DNA of 64,000 nt, taken from positions 124,001 through 188,000 of the forward strand of contig CABQEV010000002.1 of the NCBI GenBank assembly GCA_902463265.1, in the 5' to 3' direction. Shown piece by piece: positions 34,651 to 43,637 of the stretch. The stretch comes from UMGS1889 sp900556055 (GTDB lineage Bacteria; Bacillota; Clostridia; Oscillospirales; Ruminococcaceae). The first letter of the stretch is position 1, and each line of letters opens with the position of its first letter. The position numbers and the translations under genes were made by a program. A model generated the notes under the pieces. The model worked only from the letters and a program-made list of their open reading frames with translations, was not told where the DNA came from and did not search any database.

Positions 34651-35454
34651 ATGCAGGGATATTATGCGGATCAGCATTTTCATTCGTCGTTTTCCGGGGA
34701 CTCCGAAACACCGCCGAAATCGCAGACGGAAAGGGCAGTTTCACTCGGAATGACCCATATCTGTTTTACCGACCATCACGATTACGATGTACATTCAGAT
34801 GTGGATTTCAACCTTGATATCCCTCGGTATATTTCAGAGCTGAGCCGCCTGAAAGCGGAATATTCGGGCATTATCGACATAGGCATCGGCATAGAGCTTG
34901 GACTTCAGGGGCATATCGCTGATTATCTTGAAAAGCTGACGGAAAGCTTTCATTTTGACCACATAATCGGCTCGATACATTATGTTGACGGATATGATCC
35001 GTATTTCCCCGAGTTTTTCGAGCATAACCGTGACGGAGCATACGAGAGATATTTCACAGTTACGCTTGAACGTATAAAGAAGATAAAATGCTACGACACT
35101 CTGGGACATCTCGATTATATCGTCCGCTATGGAAAAAATCACGGTCTGACCTATTCATACAGACAGTTTGCGGACTATATCGACCCGATCCTGATGCAGA
35201 TAATACATGACGGAAAAGCACTCGAATGCAACACGGGCGGACTTTCAAGGGGATTGAGTGAGCCAAATCCCTGCGCTGATGTTTTCAGGCGATACAAAGA
35301 GCTTGGCGGTGAGCTTGTGACGCTTGGCTCCGATGCACATTCACCCGAAACGCTTGGCATAGGCTTTGATGTATGCGGCGATATGCTGAGGTCATGCGGC
35401 TTTAGATATTACGCCCTTTTCAGGGACAGAAAGCCCGAGATGCTGCCTCTGTAA
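34651..35454 (+). CDS. PHP-domain phosphoesterase, histidinol-phosphatase-like (2)
   Basis: A 267-residue second PHP protein with DQHFHSSFSGDS, CFTDHHDYDVH, GIGIELGLQGH, DHIIGSIHYVDGYDPYF, DTLGHLDYIVRY and LGSDAHSPETLG. It is a diverged paralogue of the preceding gene. The ATG at 34651 follows AAGGAGGGG; the longer frame overlaps the preceding gene. The pair arose by duplication and may differ in substrate. Confidence 0.83.
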   Translation: MQGYYADQHFHSSFSGDSETPPKSQTERAVSLGMTHICFTDHHDYDVHSDVDFNLDIPRYISELSRLKAEYSGIIDIGIGIELGLQGHIADYLEKLTESFHFDHIIGSIHYVDGYDPYFPEFFEHNRDGAYERYFTVTLERIKKIKCYDTLGHLDYIVRYGKNHGLTYSYRQFADYIDPILMQIIHDGKALECNTGGLSRGLSEPNPCADVFRRYKELGGELVTLGSDAHSPETLGIGFDVCGDMLRSCGFRYYALFRDRKPEMLPL

Positions 35455-35504
35455 CGTCAGGAAAAAATTTCCTATGAAAAAATCATGAAAATTTGAAAAA
35501 ATGT

Positions 35505-35533
35505 TTGAAATCCGTCGGGATATGTGATATAAT
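35505..35533 (+). promoter_or_regulatory. Promoter of the signal-peptidase-like gene
   Basis: TTGAAA at 35505-35510, a 17-bp spacer and TATAAT at 35528-35533. Confidence 0.75.
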
Positions 35534-35619
35534 AAAATATAATGCGTATTGAATGAGAAGTTCATGCAAATGTTTACATATAATTCAATGAGTTTCATAT
35601 ATCGGAGGGTTTCAGGCTT

Positions 35620-36951
35620 ATGTCAAAGGGAAAAAAAATCAGCGTTGGATCTGTGATCGAAACAGTATTTATAATAGTATGCGCCATATGCATTGCGGCG
35701 ATGCTCGTGCTTTATTTTTCATTTAAAAAGGATAACGCAATGCCGACTGTCGGCGGATACAGCTTTTATTATCTGAAAGCAAACAATATGGAGCCTACGA
35801 TACCCAGCGGAACGGCTATAATCGCACAGAAATCGAAGGCCGATGATGTTGCGGCAGGCGATACCGTGCTTGCCAATATAGGCGAAGATCTCGTGTTTAT
35901 CGGCGTTACGAACATCGAGGAAGAAAGCGGAATGAAATATTATACGCTGAAATTCAACACGGCTGTTGAAAGTCAGACGTTCCGTGTCCCGCAGACCGAT
36001 ATCGTAGCAAAGGCAATGTGGAAGTCGTCGATATTAGGCACTCTTCTCGGATTTGCGACATCGACCTTCGGCATAATGCTCGTTATAATCATACCCAGCT
36101 TCGTCATAATCGTGTTCCAGATAATACGCATAATCAACGTCAAAAGGCTGGAAGAGGAAGCGTCCTCGCTTGATGATATCGACGAGATATTTGAGGCAAG
36201 GGAAGAGGAGAAGGAGCCTCCGATCAGGATCTCGCAGCCAAAATATACCGAGGAAAATGAAGCACGTCTGTCTGTCGGCTCCGACGGCAAGGCTGAATAT
36301 GAGAAGCCCGAGACTCCCAAAAAATCTGTTTATGAATCCGCAGGGATCGCTGAATATAAGGCTGAAAACAGCGTAAGAGAGCGCAGAGCTGAACGTGAGC
36401 GTACAGAAAATCCGCTGTTTGACCCGCTTTACGGCGAAAATGTCCGCAGAAATGTTATCTCATCCGACGATGAGTTTGCAAAGAAGCCTGTAACTGCGTC
36501 TGCAAGAACATCGGGCGGTCTTTCCGAGTTTGATGACAGCCTTATGCGCCGTCCCACAAAGATCGAACCCGTTGCACCGAAAAGTGCCGATAATGCAGTA
36601 AACGACGCATTCGAGCTTGCCGCCGCAAAGGCAAGAAAGAGCGTCCTCGAAAGCAGGGAGATGGCGGAATTCGCAGAAGCTCCGATCAGGACCGAAGCAG
36701 CTCCCGCAAAGGCAGAACCGTCAGCAAGCGCATTTGACGAGAGCGTAAAGACATTCTTTGGCAGAACAGAGCCTGAGAAGCCTGCTGAGGCTGCAAAGAC
36801 AGAGGAAAGCACTTCCGTTCCGACAATACCCGCAGATGCGGTTGTTCCGAAGGAAAAGCTTGCTCCTCCCGCAAAAAAGAGCAACAACAAAAAGGTCGAG
36901 GATCTCATGAAATTCATTGACAAGGCAGAATCCGACCTTAAAAGGAAATAA
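35620..36951 (+). CDS. S26 signal-peptidase-like protein lacking the catalytic serine, with a long charged tail
   Basis: A 443-residue protein. A membrane segment at about residues 14-34 is followed by an S26-like domain with NNMEPTIPSGTAII, which aligns with the signal peptidase motif SMxPT but has Asn56 in place of the serine nucleophile. A Lys or His base is not evident either. A second membrane segment lies at about 138-168. The remaining ~270 residues are charged, low-complexity and probably disordered (many Glu, Lys, Ala and Pro), ending with a short helical EDLMKFIDKAESDLK. Proteolysis is unlikely; a scaffold or regulatory role is inferred. The ATG follows GGAGGG. Confidence 0.75.
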   Translation: MSKGKKISVGSVIETVFIIVCAICIAAMLVLYFSFKKDNAMPTVGGYSFYYLKANNMEPTIPSGTAIIAQKSKADDVAAGDTVLANIGEDLVFIGVTNIEEESGMKYYTLKFNTAVESQTFRVPQTDIVAKAMWKSSILGTLLGFATSTFGIMLVIIIPSFVIIVFQIIRIINVKRLEEEASSLDDIDEIFEAREEEKEPPIRISQPKYTEENEARLSVGSDGKAEYEKPETPKKSVYESAGIAEYKAENSVRERRAERERTENPLFDPLYGENVRRNVISSDDEFAKKPVTASARTSGGLSEFDDSLMRRPTKIEPVAPKSADNAVNDAFELAAAKARKSVLESREMAEFAEAPIRTEAAPAKAEPSASAFDESVKTFFGRTEPEKPAEAAKTEESTSVPTIPADAVVPKEKLAPPAKKSNNKKVEDLMKFIDKAESDLKRK

Positions 36952-36990
36952 AAAATGAGGTGCGCTTCTTGTGAAACACACCTCATTTTT
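36951..36990. terminator. Bidirectional terminator
   Basis: A 12-bp stem (AAAAATGAGGTG at 36951-36962 with CACCTCATTTTT at 36979-36990) lies between convergent genes and overlaps the stop codon of the HAD gene. Confidence 0.85.
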
Positions 36991-37799
36991 CAGTTAAGAA
37001 TGTATTTGTTTACAACGTGTGCAATGCCGTCGTTTTCATTGGAAAGTGTGATGAAATCGGCGGCTTTTTTTGCGTCCTCGCAGGCATTTTCCATTGCAAC
37101 GCCAAGTCCTGCCGCACGTATCATCGACACATCATTGAATCCGTCGCCGCAGGCAATGACTTCATTTCGGCCGATGCCGAGAAGCTTTGTAAGCTCGGTT
37201 ATAGATGCTGCTTTGTCCGTTTTATAGGGCATTATCTCAATGAAGAACGGTTCGGAGCGGAATACGTCCGCACGTCCTTCAAGGCTGTTTCTCAGCATGG
37301 GTTCGAGCTTTGCCATGCGCTCGCCGTCACCTGCAATAAGACATTTCGGAACATCAAAAGTCACGTATTCACCGATATTTGCGACTGTATTTATCGGCAG
37401 ACCGTTTATGCGTGACTCGATCTGAGTATACTCATTATCGGGATTTTCCGTGATGATCGTGTCACCCTCATAGGTCAGGATATCCGCATTTACCTCGTGC
37501 GCAAGAACGCTTGCAGCCGCAAAAACGTCCCTCGGAAGGCTGCGTTCGATAAGCAGCTCCTTTGTGCGGAAGTTTCTCACGCGTCCGCCGTTGTAAGAAA
37601 GCGTAAATCCGCCGAATTCGTCAAGACCTATTTCATGCGCCAGCGCTTCGACTCCGTGATCGGGGCGGCCCGATGCTATCGCTGCGAGAACGCCTCTTCG
37701 CTGCGCTTCAAAAAGAGCCTCCCTTGTTGCTGGAGTGACCTTCTTTTCGGCATTTGTCAGCGTTCCGTCTATATCGAGAAAAATTATTTTATAGCTCAT
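36990..37799 (-). CDS. Cof-type HAD-IIB phosphatase
   Basis: A 269-residue HAD hydrolase with IIFLDIDGTLTNAEK at the N terminus, AIASGRP for motif II, a central C2 cap domain, and the C-terminal motif IACGDGFNDVSMIRAAG. This is the full Cof/YidA-type layout; such enzymes dephosphorylate sugar phosphates or flavin-type compounds. The ATG at 37799 has AAAAGG eight bases upstream; an earlier GTG would lie inside the ribosome binding site. Substrate unknown. Confidence 0.88.
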   Translation of the reverse strand: MSYKIIFLDIDGTLTNAEKKVTPATREALFEAQRRGVLAAIASGRPDHGVEALAHEIGLDEFGGFTLSYNGGRVRNFRTKELLIERSLPRDVFAAASVLAHEVNADILTYEGDTIITENPDNEYTQIESRINGLPINTVANIGEYVTFDVPKCLIAGDGERMAKLEPMLRNSLEGRADVFRSEPFFIEIMPYKTDKAASITELTKLLGIGRNEVIACGDGFNDVSMIRAAGLGVAMENACEDAKKAADFITLSNENDGIAHVVNKYILN

Positions 37800-38244
37800 T
37801 TTCAACACCTTTTCGGAATAAAATTACTGTACAACTATATCACACAGTAAGCCTGACCTTCATACATATTTTTTAGATTTTCGGTTAAATTTCGGATAAT
37901 TTCACTTTGTGCGTGCATAAAGCTTTCATATCCGTTATGTTTCTTTTGTGTTATATGCGGCTTTGTCAGCCCGGTGCTTATGATATTTTCAGGAAAAAGT
38001 GTGTGCCGCTCCCGAGGATATAATGCGTCCGGACAATGGAGCTTGTCAAAAAATTAACAAAGTCGTAAAAAATCACACCGAACGTTATTTAGTGTTTGAT
38101 GTGCTGTAAATATGTGCGATCACAAATCAAAATTTTGTAAATTATGCACAATTAAATCTGCGTGAAATTTTCAATAGGCATAAATTCTGAAAATCCACAG
38201 AAAATGCACGGAAAATTTGCATCGAGTTAGCAAAGGACAATCTA
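37800..38244. other. Intergenic region upstream of the fumC promoter
   Basis: A gene-free, A+T-rich stretch of 445 bp. It holds one copy of the composite dispersed element (37888-38033). The remaining 210 bp up to the promoter show no recognised feature. Confidence 0.5.
37888..38033 (+). repeat. Composite intergenic repeat, copy 1
   Basis: Starts with TTTCGGATAATTTCACTTT and ends with a box GTGTGCCGCTCCCGAGGATA then TAATGCGTCCGG. The same two ends, 140-146 bp apart and in the same relative orientation, occur at 58974-59117 (reversed) and 61714-61855. A TATTTTCAG segment precedes the end box here, as TATCTTCAG does in the others. The interior is poorly conserved. No coding capacity. Confidence 0.65.
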
Positions 38245-38272
38245 TTGACAATTGCGGAAAAAGTAATATAAT
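38245..38272 (+). promoter_or_regulatory. Promoter of the fumC-hdr-frd operon
   Basis: TTGACA at 38245-38250, a 16-bp spacer and TATAAT at 38267-38272; transcription would start near 38279, giving a leader of about 170 bases. Confidence 0.8.
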
Positions 38273-38279
38273 AGTATAT

Positions 38280-38451
38280 AGGGGAGATTAAAGGCGAATT
38301 GTGCCTTGTTGTGCGTGTCACACAGGGGGATAAGCCTTGACGGAAGTGCTGTCAGCGGTTCTGCGTTTTCTGCCGCAGAGCTGCGGTTTTTTTGCTCAGA
38401 AGCATTTGCAGCTGCCGTTCTCCGTAAATATTTCAAGAAAGAGGTATAACA
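38280..38451 (+). promoter_or_regulatory. Structured leader of fumC with intrinsic terminator
   Basis: Between the promoter and the start codon the RNA can form AAGGC/GCCTT, a TGTG/CACA stem and TGAC/GTCA hairpins, then an intrinsic terminator at 38373-38393 (CCGCAG-AG-CTGCGG followed by seven T). The start codon lies 58 bp beyond the terminator. This is the layout of an attenuator or riboswitch. I do not recognise any known riboswitch class in it. Confidence 0.6.
38373..38393 (+). terminator. Leader terminator before fumC
   Basis: The 6-bp GC-rich stem CCGCAG/CTGCGG with a 2-base loop can extend through flanking bases and is followed by TTTTTTT. Read-through would be required for expression of the operon. 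Confidence 0.7.
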
Positions 38452-39828
38452 ATGGAATATCGTATTGAACACGATTCTATGGGCGAGGTCAAGGTCCCTG
38501 CCGACAAGTACTGGGCTGCCCAGACCGAAAGAAGCCATGAGAACTTCCTTATCGGCGTCGGAATAGAAACTATGCCTCGTGAGATCACTCACGCTTTCGG
38601 TATCCTTAAAAAGGCTGCAGCAATCGCAAACCATGCTCTGAAGCCGGAGAAAATGACAGACGAGAAGCTCGCTGCTATCTCATCGGCATGCGACGAGGTT
38701 ATCAGCGGATCTCTTAACGAGCATTTTCCTCTCGTTGTATGGCAGACGGGAAGCGGTACTCAGTCTAACATGAACGCAAACGAAGTTATCGCTAACAGAG
38801 GAAACGAGATCGCAGGCAGGAAGCTGCTCCACCCAAATGATGACATCAATATGAGTCAGTCCTCTAACGATACATTCCCCACAGCTATGCACATTTCTGC
38901 TGTTATCGCTCTCGAAGACAAGCTTATCCCCGCTATCGACACTCTCGTTGATACATTCAGGAAGCTTGAAGCAGAGAACGAAGGCATCGTAAAGAGCGGA
39001 CGTACACATCTTCAGGACGCTACACCTATCAAGTTCTCCCAGGAGATCAGCGGCTGGCGTTCTTCCCTCGAAAAGGACAAGAAGATGATCGAGCTTGCTC
39101 TGCCCGGTCTGAAGCAGCTTGCTCTCGGCGGAACTGCCGTAGGTACAGGACTCAACACTCCTAAGGGCTTCGATGTTGAGGTTGCAAAGGCTGTTGCTCA
39201 GCTGACAGGCAAGGAGTTCGTTACTTCTGACAATAAGTTCCATTCTCTTACAAGTAAAGATGAAATCGTATTCGCTCACGGCGCTGTAAAGGCACTCGCA
39301 GCTGATATGATGAAGATCGCAAACGACGTAAGGTGGCTCGCAAGCGGTCCACGTGACGGTCTCGGCGAGATCTTTATCCCCGAGAATGAGCCGGGTTCTT
39401 CCATCATGCCCGGCAAGGTAAATCCGACACAGTGTGAAGCTGTTACAATGGTCGCTGTTCAGGTAATGGGCAACGATGTTGCTGTCGGAATGGCTGCATC
39501 TCAGGGCAACTTCGAGCTGAACGTTTTCATGCCCGTATGCGCATACAACTTCCTCCAGTCCGTAAGACTGCTGGCTGAGGCTATGCTCTCCTTCAACAAG
39601 AACTGCGCAGTCGGCATCAAGGCTAACAAGGAGAAGATGCACCACAATCTCCATAACTCTCTTATGCTTGTTACAGCCCTCAATCCTTATATCGGATATG
39701 AGAATGCTGCAAAGACAGCTAAGAAGGCTTACAAGGACAACATCTCACTCAAGCAGGCATGCGTAGAGCTTGGATTCCTGACTGAGGAAAAGTTTGACGA
39801 GGTATTCCATCCCGAGCAGATGGTCTGA
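38452..39828 (+). CDS. fumC: Class II fumarate hydratase
   Basis: A 458-residue fumarase C with RIEHDSMGEVKVPADKYWAA at the N terminus, TGSGTQSNMNANEVIANRG, the HPNDDINMSQSSNDTFPTAM active-site stretch, SGRTHLQDATPIKFSQE and the signature GSSIMPGKVNPTQCE. It interconverts malate and fumarate in the cytoplasm. It is the first gene of the operon leading to fumarate reduction, supplying fumarate directly. The ATG follows AAAGAGG. Codon use is strongly biased, as in highly expressed genes. Confidence 0.98.
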   Translation: MEYRIEHDSMGEVKVPADKYWAAQTERSHENFLIGVGIETMPREITHAFGILKKAAAIANHALKPEKMTDEKLAAISSACDEVISGSLNEHFPLVVWQTGSGTQSNMNANEVIANRGNEIAGRKLLHPNDDINMSQSSNDTFPTAMHISAVIALEDKLIPAIDTLVDTFRKLEAENEGIVKSGRTHLQDATPIKFSQEISGWRSSLEKDKKMIELALPGLKQLALGGTAVGTGLNTPKGFDVEVAKAVAQLTGKEFVTSDNKFHSLTSKDEIVFAHGAVKALAADMMKIANDVRWLASGPRDGLGEIFIPENEPGSSIMPGKVNPTQCEAVTMVAVQVMGNDVAVGMAASQGNFELNVFMPVCAYNFLQSVRLLAEAMLSFNKNCAVGIKANKEKMHHNLHNSLMLVTALNPYIGYENAAKTAKKAYKDNISLKQACVELGFLTEEKFDEVFHPEQMV

Positions 39829-39925
39829 TAAACAGTTATCATTGGCGTGACGGAGGGAGTGCCCCTTCGCCATGCCCTAAAATATATACAGGCGCTGTAA
39901 AAGGCGCAGGGAAAGGAAAATTACC

Positions 39926-40711
39926 ATGACTTTCAGTTATTATCCCGGCTGTACGCTGAGAACCAAAGCCAAGGATCTGGACAGGTACGGACGCAAGGCT
40001 GCTGAAGCTCTGGGTGTTACTCTTGAAGAACTCCCCGACTGGCAGTGCTGCGGCGGTACTTTTTCCATGTCCAAGGACGAGATCGCTTCTAAGCTGTCTG
40101 CTGTAAGATCCCTTGCATCGGCAAAGGCTCTGGGTAACGACCTTGTAACGCTCTGCTCCGCATGTCACAACGTGCTCAAGCAGACAAATGACGCCATGAA
40201 GAATGACGCCGATTTTGCTATGAAAGCTAACAATTACATGAAGCTTGACGAGCCTTACAACGGTGAAACAAACGTTATCCACTACCTCGAGATGCTCCGT
40301 GACAAGGTCGGATTTGACAAGATCGCAGAAAAGGCAAACGATACATTCAAGGGCAGAAAGATCGCTGCTTATTACGGATGTCTCCTGCTTCGTCCCGGCA
40401 AGGTAATGCAGATGGATAACCCCGAAAATCCTTCTATCATCGAGGATTTCATCAGGGCTGTCGGCGCAGAGCCTGTTATCTATCCTCTCCGCAACGAATG
40501 CTGCGGCGGTTACATGACCATGGAGGACAAGGACCTTGCAAAGAAAAAGAGCAACAAGGTTGCTGAAAGCGCAGAGGAAAACGGCGCAGAAATGATAATC
40601 ACAGCCTGTCCTCTCTGCCTGTACAATCTTAAGAAGAATGCCGATGAGCATGATATCCCTGTATACTATTTTACAGAGATCCTTGCTGAGGCTCTCGGCG
40701 TCAAGGATTGA
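39926..40711 (+). CDS. hdrB: Heterodisulfide reductase subunit B-like protein (two CCG domains)
   Basis: A 261-residue protein with two intact CCG domains: Cys in YYPGCTLR, then WQCCGGTFS and CSACHNVL in the first half, and YYGCLLL, NECCGGYMT and CPLCLYNL in the second. In methanogen HdrB such cysteines hold two non-cubane [4Fe-4S] clusters. It starts 97 bp after fumC with GGGAAAGGAA upstream and is followed by hdrC. Since no heterodisulfide is expected here, its electron acceptor must be something else; the fumarate reductase encoded downstream is the obvious candidate. Confidence 0.9.
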   Translation: MTFSYYPGCTLRTKAKDLDRYGRKAAEALGVTLEELPDWQCCGGTFSMSKDEIASKLSAVRSLASAKALGNDLVTLCSACHNVLKQTNDAMKNDADFAMKANNYMKLDEPYNGETNVIHYLEMLRDKVGFDKIAEKANDTFKGRKIAAYYGCLLLRPGKVMQMDNPENPSIIEDFIRAVGAEPVIYPLRNECCGGYMTMEDKDLAKKKSNKVAESAEENGAEMIITACPLCLYNLKKNADEHDIPVYYFTEILAEALGVKD

Positions 40712-40815
40712 CGAACGGGGAACTGTCCGTTATATCGGACTGCGGAACATCTCCCGCCGATGAATGTTTCGTCCGTTCCCATATAAATTGTTCGGCGGAG
40801 AAATGGAGCTTCTTT

Positions 40816-41199
40816 ATGAGCAAGGTTACAAAAGAACAGGTACTCCGTTCAAGCGGCGTTAATGTTCTCAAATGCATGAGATGCGGCAAATGCTCTGCAA
40901 CCTGTCCCTCATACGACGAGATGGAATATCATCCCCATCAGTTCGTTTACATGGTGGAAAAAGGCGACCTTGAGCCGCTGCTGAATTCCGATTCGATCTA
41001 TAAATGTCTTTCCTGCTACGCTTGCGTAGAGCGCTGTCCCAGAGGGGTAGAGCCTGCAAAGGTCGTAGAAGGAATCAGAAATGCACTCCTTCGCCAGAGC
41101 GGCATGAACCACATCAAGGCTGAAAATATCCCCGATATGCTTGATGAGGATCTGCCACAGCAGGCTATCGTCAGCGCATTCCGTAAATATAAGAGATAA
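40816..41199 (+). CDS. hdrC: Heterodisulfide reductase subunit C-like ferredoxin
   Basis: A 127-residue protein with two [4Fe-4S] motifs (CMRCGKCSATCP near residue 20 and CLSCYACVERCP near residue 60), the usual HdrC size and layout. It links HdrA to HdrB. The ATG at 40816 has GGAG nine bases upstream; the longer frame extends into a structured 104-bp intergenic stretch after hdrB and starts before any ribosome binding site. Confidence 0.9.
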   Translation: MSKVTKEQVLRSSGVNVLKCMRCGKCSATCPSYDEMEYHPHQFVYMVEKGDLEPLLNSDSIYKCLSCYACVERCPRGVEPAKVVEGIRNALLRQSGMNHIKAENIPDMLDEDLPQQAIVSAFRKYKR

Positions 41200-41211
41200 G
41201 GAGGAGAAAAA

Positions 41212-43203
41212 ATGCAGAAGATAGGCGTATTCGTATGTTGGTGCGGAAGTAATATCGCTGCTACCGTCGATGTTGAGGCTGTTTCAGAAGCACTCAAGTC
41301 AGAGCCCGGTGTAGTTTTCTCCACTAACTATCAGTACATGTGTTCCGAAGCGGGACAGAATATGATCAAGAACGCTATCAAAGAGTATGGTCTGACAGGC
41401 GTTGTTATCTGCTCCTGCTCGCCCCGTATGCACGAGGCAACCTTCCGCAAGACCGCTCAGGCTGCGGGAATCAACCCATACATGGTCGAGATCGCAAATA
41501 TCCGTGAGCAGTGCTCCTGGATACATAAGGACAAGCAGACAGGTACCGAAAAGGCTATTATCCTCGGTAAGGCTGCTATCGCAAAGGTACACCTGAACGC
41601 TCCTCTGACAGCTGGCGAAAGCCCCGTTGTTAAGCGTGCGCTGGTTATCGGCGGCGGTATCGCAGGTATACAGACTGCTCTTGATATCGCAGAGGCTGGA
41701 TTTGATGTTGATATCGTTGAGACGAAGCCTACAATCGGCGGCAAGATGACTCAGATCGATAAAACATTCCCGACACTCGACTGCGCAGCTTGTATCCTGA
41801 CTCCTAAGATGGTTGACTGCGCACAGAACGAAAAGATCCACATCTATGCATACAGCGAAGTTACAGCTGTCAAGGGATTTGTCGGCAACTTCACAGCCAC
41901 GATCAAGAAGAAGGCAAGATATGTAGATACAACAAAGTGCACAGGCTGCGGTCTCTGCACAGAGAAATGTCCTGTAAAGAACGTTCCCAACGAGTTTAAC
42001 CTCGGCATGAACAACAGACGTGCGATCTACATTCCTTTCGCTCAGGCTGTTCCTAAGGTTGCAACTATCGACGCTGATTACTGTAATATGCTGAAGAACG
42101 GCAAGTGCGGCGTATGTTCAAAGATCTGCTCCGCAGGCGCTATTGATTATAAGCAGCAGGATGAGTATGTTGAGGAAAGATACGGTGCGATCGTTGCTGC
42201 AACAGGATTCAACCCCATCAAGCTCGATAACTTTGATGAGTTTGCATATTCTCAGAGCAAGGATGTTATCACATCTCTCGAATTTGAGCGTCTGACAAAC
42301 GCTGCAGGTCCTACAAGCGGTCAGCTTCTCAGACCTTCCGATGGAAAGCACCCCCACACTATCGTATTCGTACAGTGCGTAGGTTCGCGTGATACTTCCG
42401 GATGCGGCAAGCCCTACTGCTCAAAGATCTGCTGTATGTACACTGCTAAGCACGCTATGCTTACACGTGAAAAATATCCCGATACCGATGTTTATGTATT
42501 CTATATCGACGTTCGTACTCCCGGTAAGAATTTTGATGAGTTCTACCGCAGAGCCGTTGAGGAATATAACGTACATTATATAAAGGGTATGGTCGGCAAG
42601 GTCGCTCCCAGAGCTGACGGAACACTCGATGTTCAGGCATCCGACCTTATCGCCAACGAGCAGCTCCACATCAAGGCTGACCTCGTTGTTCTCGCTGCTG
42701 CTATCGAGCCTGACAAGAGCGCAAGACCTCTTGCTACAATGCTCACAGCCAGCATGGATACAAATGACTTCTTCACAGAAGCACATCCTAAGCTCCGTCC
42801 CGTAGAAAGCCCGACAGCAGGCGTATTCCTGTCAGGCGCATGCCAGGGACCTAAGGATATCCCTGAAACAGTTTCTCAGGCAAGTGCCGCTGCTGCTAAG
42901 GTAATCGGTCTGCTCGTTAAGGATAAGCTCACATGCAACCCCTGCGTTGCACATTCCGACGAGCTTCTCTGTAACGGCTGTTCTTCCTGCGAAAAGGTTT
43001 GTCCTTACGGAGCTATCACATATTCCGACAAGGAATTCAGAATGCCCGACAGAACTACGGCTATCCGCCGCGTAGCTTCCGTAAACGAAGCTATATGTCA
43101 GGGCTGCGGCGCTTGTACCGTTGCTTGTCCTTCCGGCGCTATGGATCTGAAGGGCTTCTCTAACAAGCAGATTATGGCGGAGGTAGATGCAATATGCAAG
43201 TAA
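41212..43203 (+). CDS. hdrA: Heterodisulfide reductase subunit A-like flavoprotein
   Basis: A 663-residue HdrA with the N-terminal cysteine-containing region (FVCWCGSNI), a FAD-binding LVIGGGIAGIQTALDIAEAG, DCAACILTPKM, a first ferredoxin pair (CTGCGLCTEKCP, CGVCSKICSAG), the QCVGSRD segment and a C-terminal ferredoxin pair (CNGCSSCEKVCP, CQGCGACTVACP). HdrA carries the bifurcating FAD in known complexes. It starts 12 bases after hdrC with AGGAGG upstream and overlaps the next gene by 10 bases. Confidence 0.95.
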   Translation: MQKIGVFVCWCGSNIAATVDVEAVSEALKSEPGVVFSTNYQYMCSEAGQNMIKNAIKEYGLTGVVICSCSPRMHEATFRKTAQAAGINPYMVEIANIREQCSWIHKDKQTGTEKAIILGKAAIAKVHLNAPLTAGESPVVKRALVIGGGIAGIQTALDIAEAGFDVDIVETKPTIGGKMTQIDKTFPTLDCAACILTPKMVDCAQNEKIHIYAYSEVTAVKGFVGNFTATIKKKARYVDTTKCTGCGLCTEKCPVKNVPNEFNLGMNNRRAIYIPFAQAVPKVATIDADYCNMLKNGKCGVCSKICSAGAIDYKQQDEYVEERYGAIVAATGFNPIKLDNFDEFAYSQSKDVITSLEFERLTNAAGPTSGQLLRPSDGKHPHTIVFVQCVGSRDTSGCGKPYCSKICCMYTAKHAMLTREKYPDTDVYVFYIDVRTPGKNFDEFYRRAVEEYNVHYIKGMVGKVAPRADGTLDVQASDLIANEQLHIKADLVVLAAAIEPDKSARPLATMLTASMDTNDFFTEAHPKLRPVESPTAGVFLSGACQGPKDIPETVSQASAAAAKVIGLLVKDKLTCNPCVAHSDELLCNGCSSCEKVCPYGAITYSDKEFRMPDRTTAIRRVASVNEAICQGCGACTVACPSGAMDLKGFSNKQIMAEVDAICK

Positions 43204-43637
43204 ATGAAAAAGAATTCAAGCCGAAAATTGTTGCGTTCTGCTGCAACTGGTGTTCCTATGCCGGCGCTGACCTCGCAGGAACAAACAGACTGAACTATCC
43301 CGCTGATGTTAAGATCATCAGAGTTCCCTGCTCATGCCGTGTAAATCCTATGTTCATTCTCCGTGCATTCCAGAGAGGCGCTGACGGCGTTATCCTCTGC
43401 GGCTGCCACCCCGGAGACTGCCATTATACAACAGGCAACTATTACGCAAGAAGAAGAATGACTCTTCTCTTCTCTATGCTCGACTTCCTCGGAATCGAGA
43501 AGGAAAGGACCCGTGTTGAATGGGTATCCGCTGCTGAGGGCGCAAAGTTTGCCGCTACTATGAATGAGTTCGTTGAGACTGTTACCAAGCTCGGCGAGAA
43601 CAAGAGATTGGAGGATCTGAGATGCAAGGAAAAATGA
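43194..43637 (+). CDS. MvhD/FlxD-like iron-sulfur subunit
   Basis: A 147-residue protein with the MvhD pattern: VAFCCNWCSYAGADLAGTNR, VPCSCRVNP, then LCGCHPGDCHYTTGNYYARR, whose cysteines hold a [2Fe-2S] cluster. In known systems this subunit passes electrons from a hydrogenase or NAD(P)H reductase into HdrA. It overlaps hdrA by 10 bp and the next gene by 16 bp, so it is tightly coupled to both. Confidence 0.9.
   Translation: MQVNEKEFKPKIVAFCCNWCSYAGADLAGTNRLNYPADVKIIRVPCSCRVNPMFILRAFQRGADGVILCGCHPGDCHYTTGNYYARRRMTLLFSMLDFLGIEKERTRVEWVSAAEGAKFAATMNEFVETVTKLGENKRLEDLRCKEK

Noticed and set aside
38680..39654. 324-codon open frame on the minus strand across fumC
   Set aside because: Antisense of a certain fumarase gene with no start signal; the open frame comes from codon bias.
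40712..40815. Separate small gene between hdrB and hdrC
   Set aside because: The longer hdrC frame covers it, but there is no start signal; the stretch has inverted GGGAAC/GTTCCC parts and is more likely an intercistronic RNA structure.
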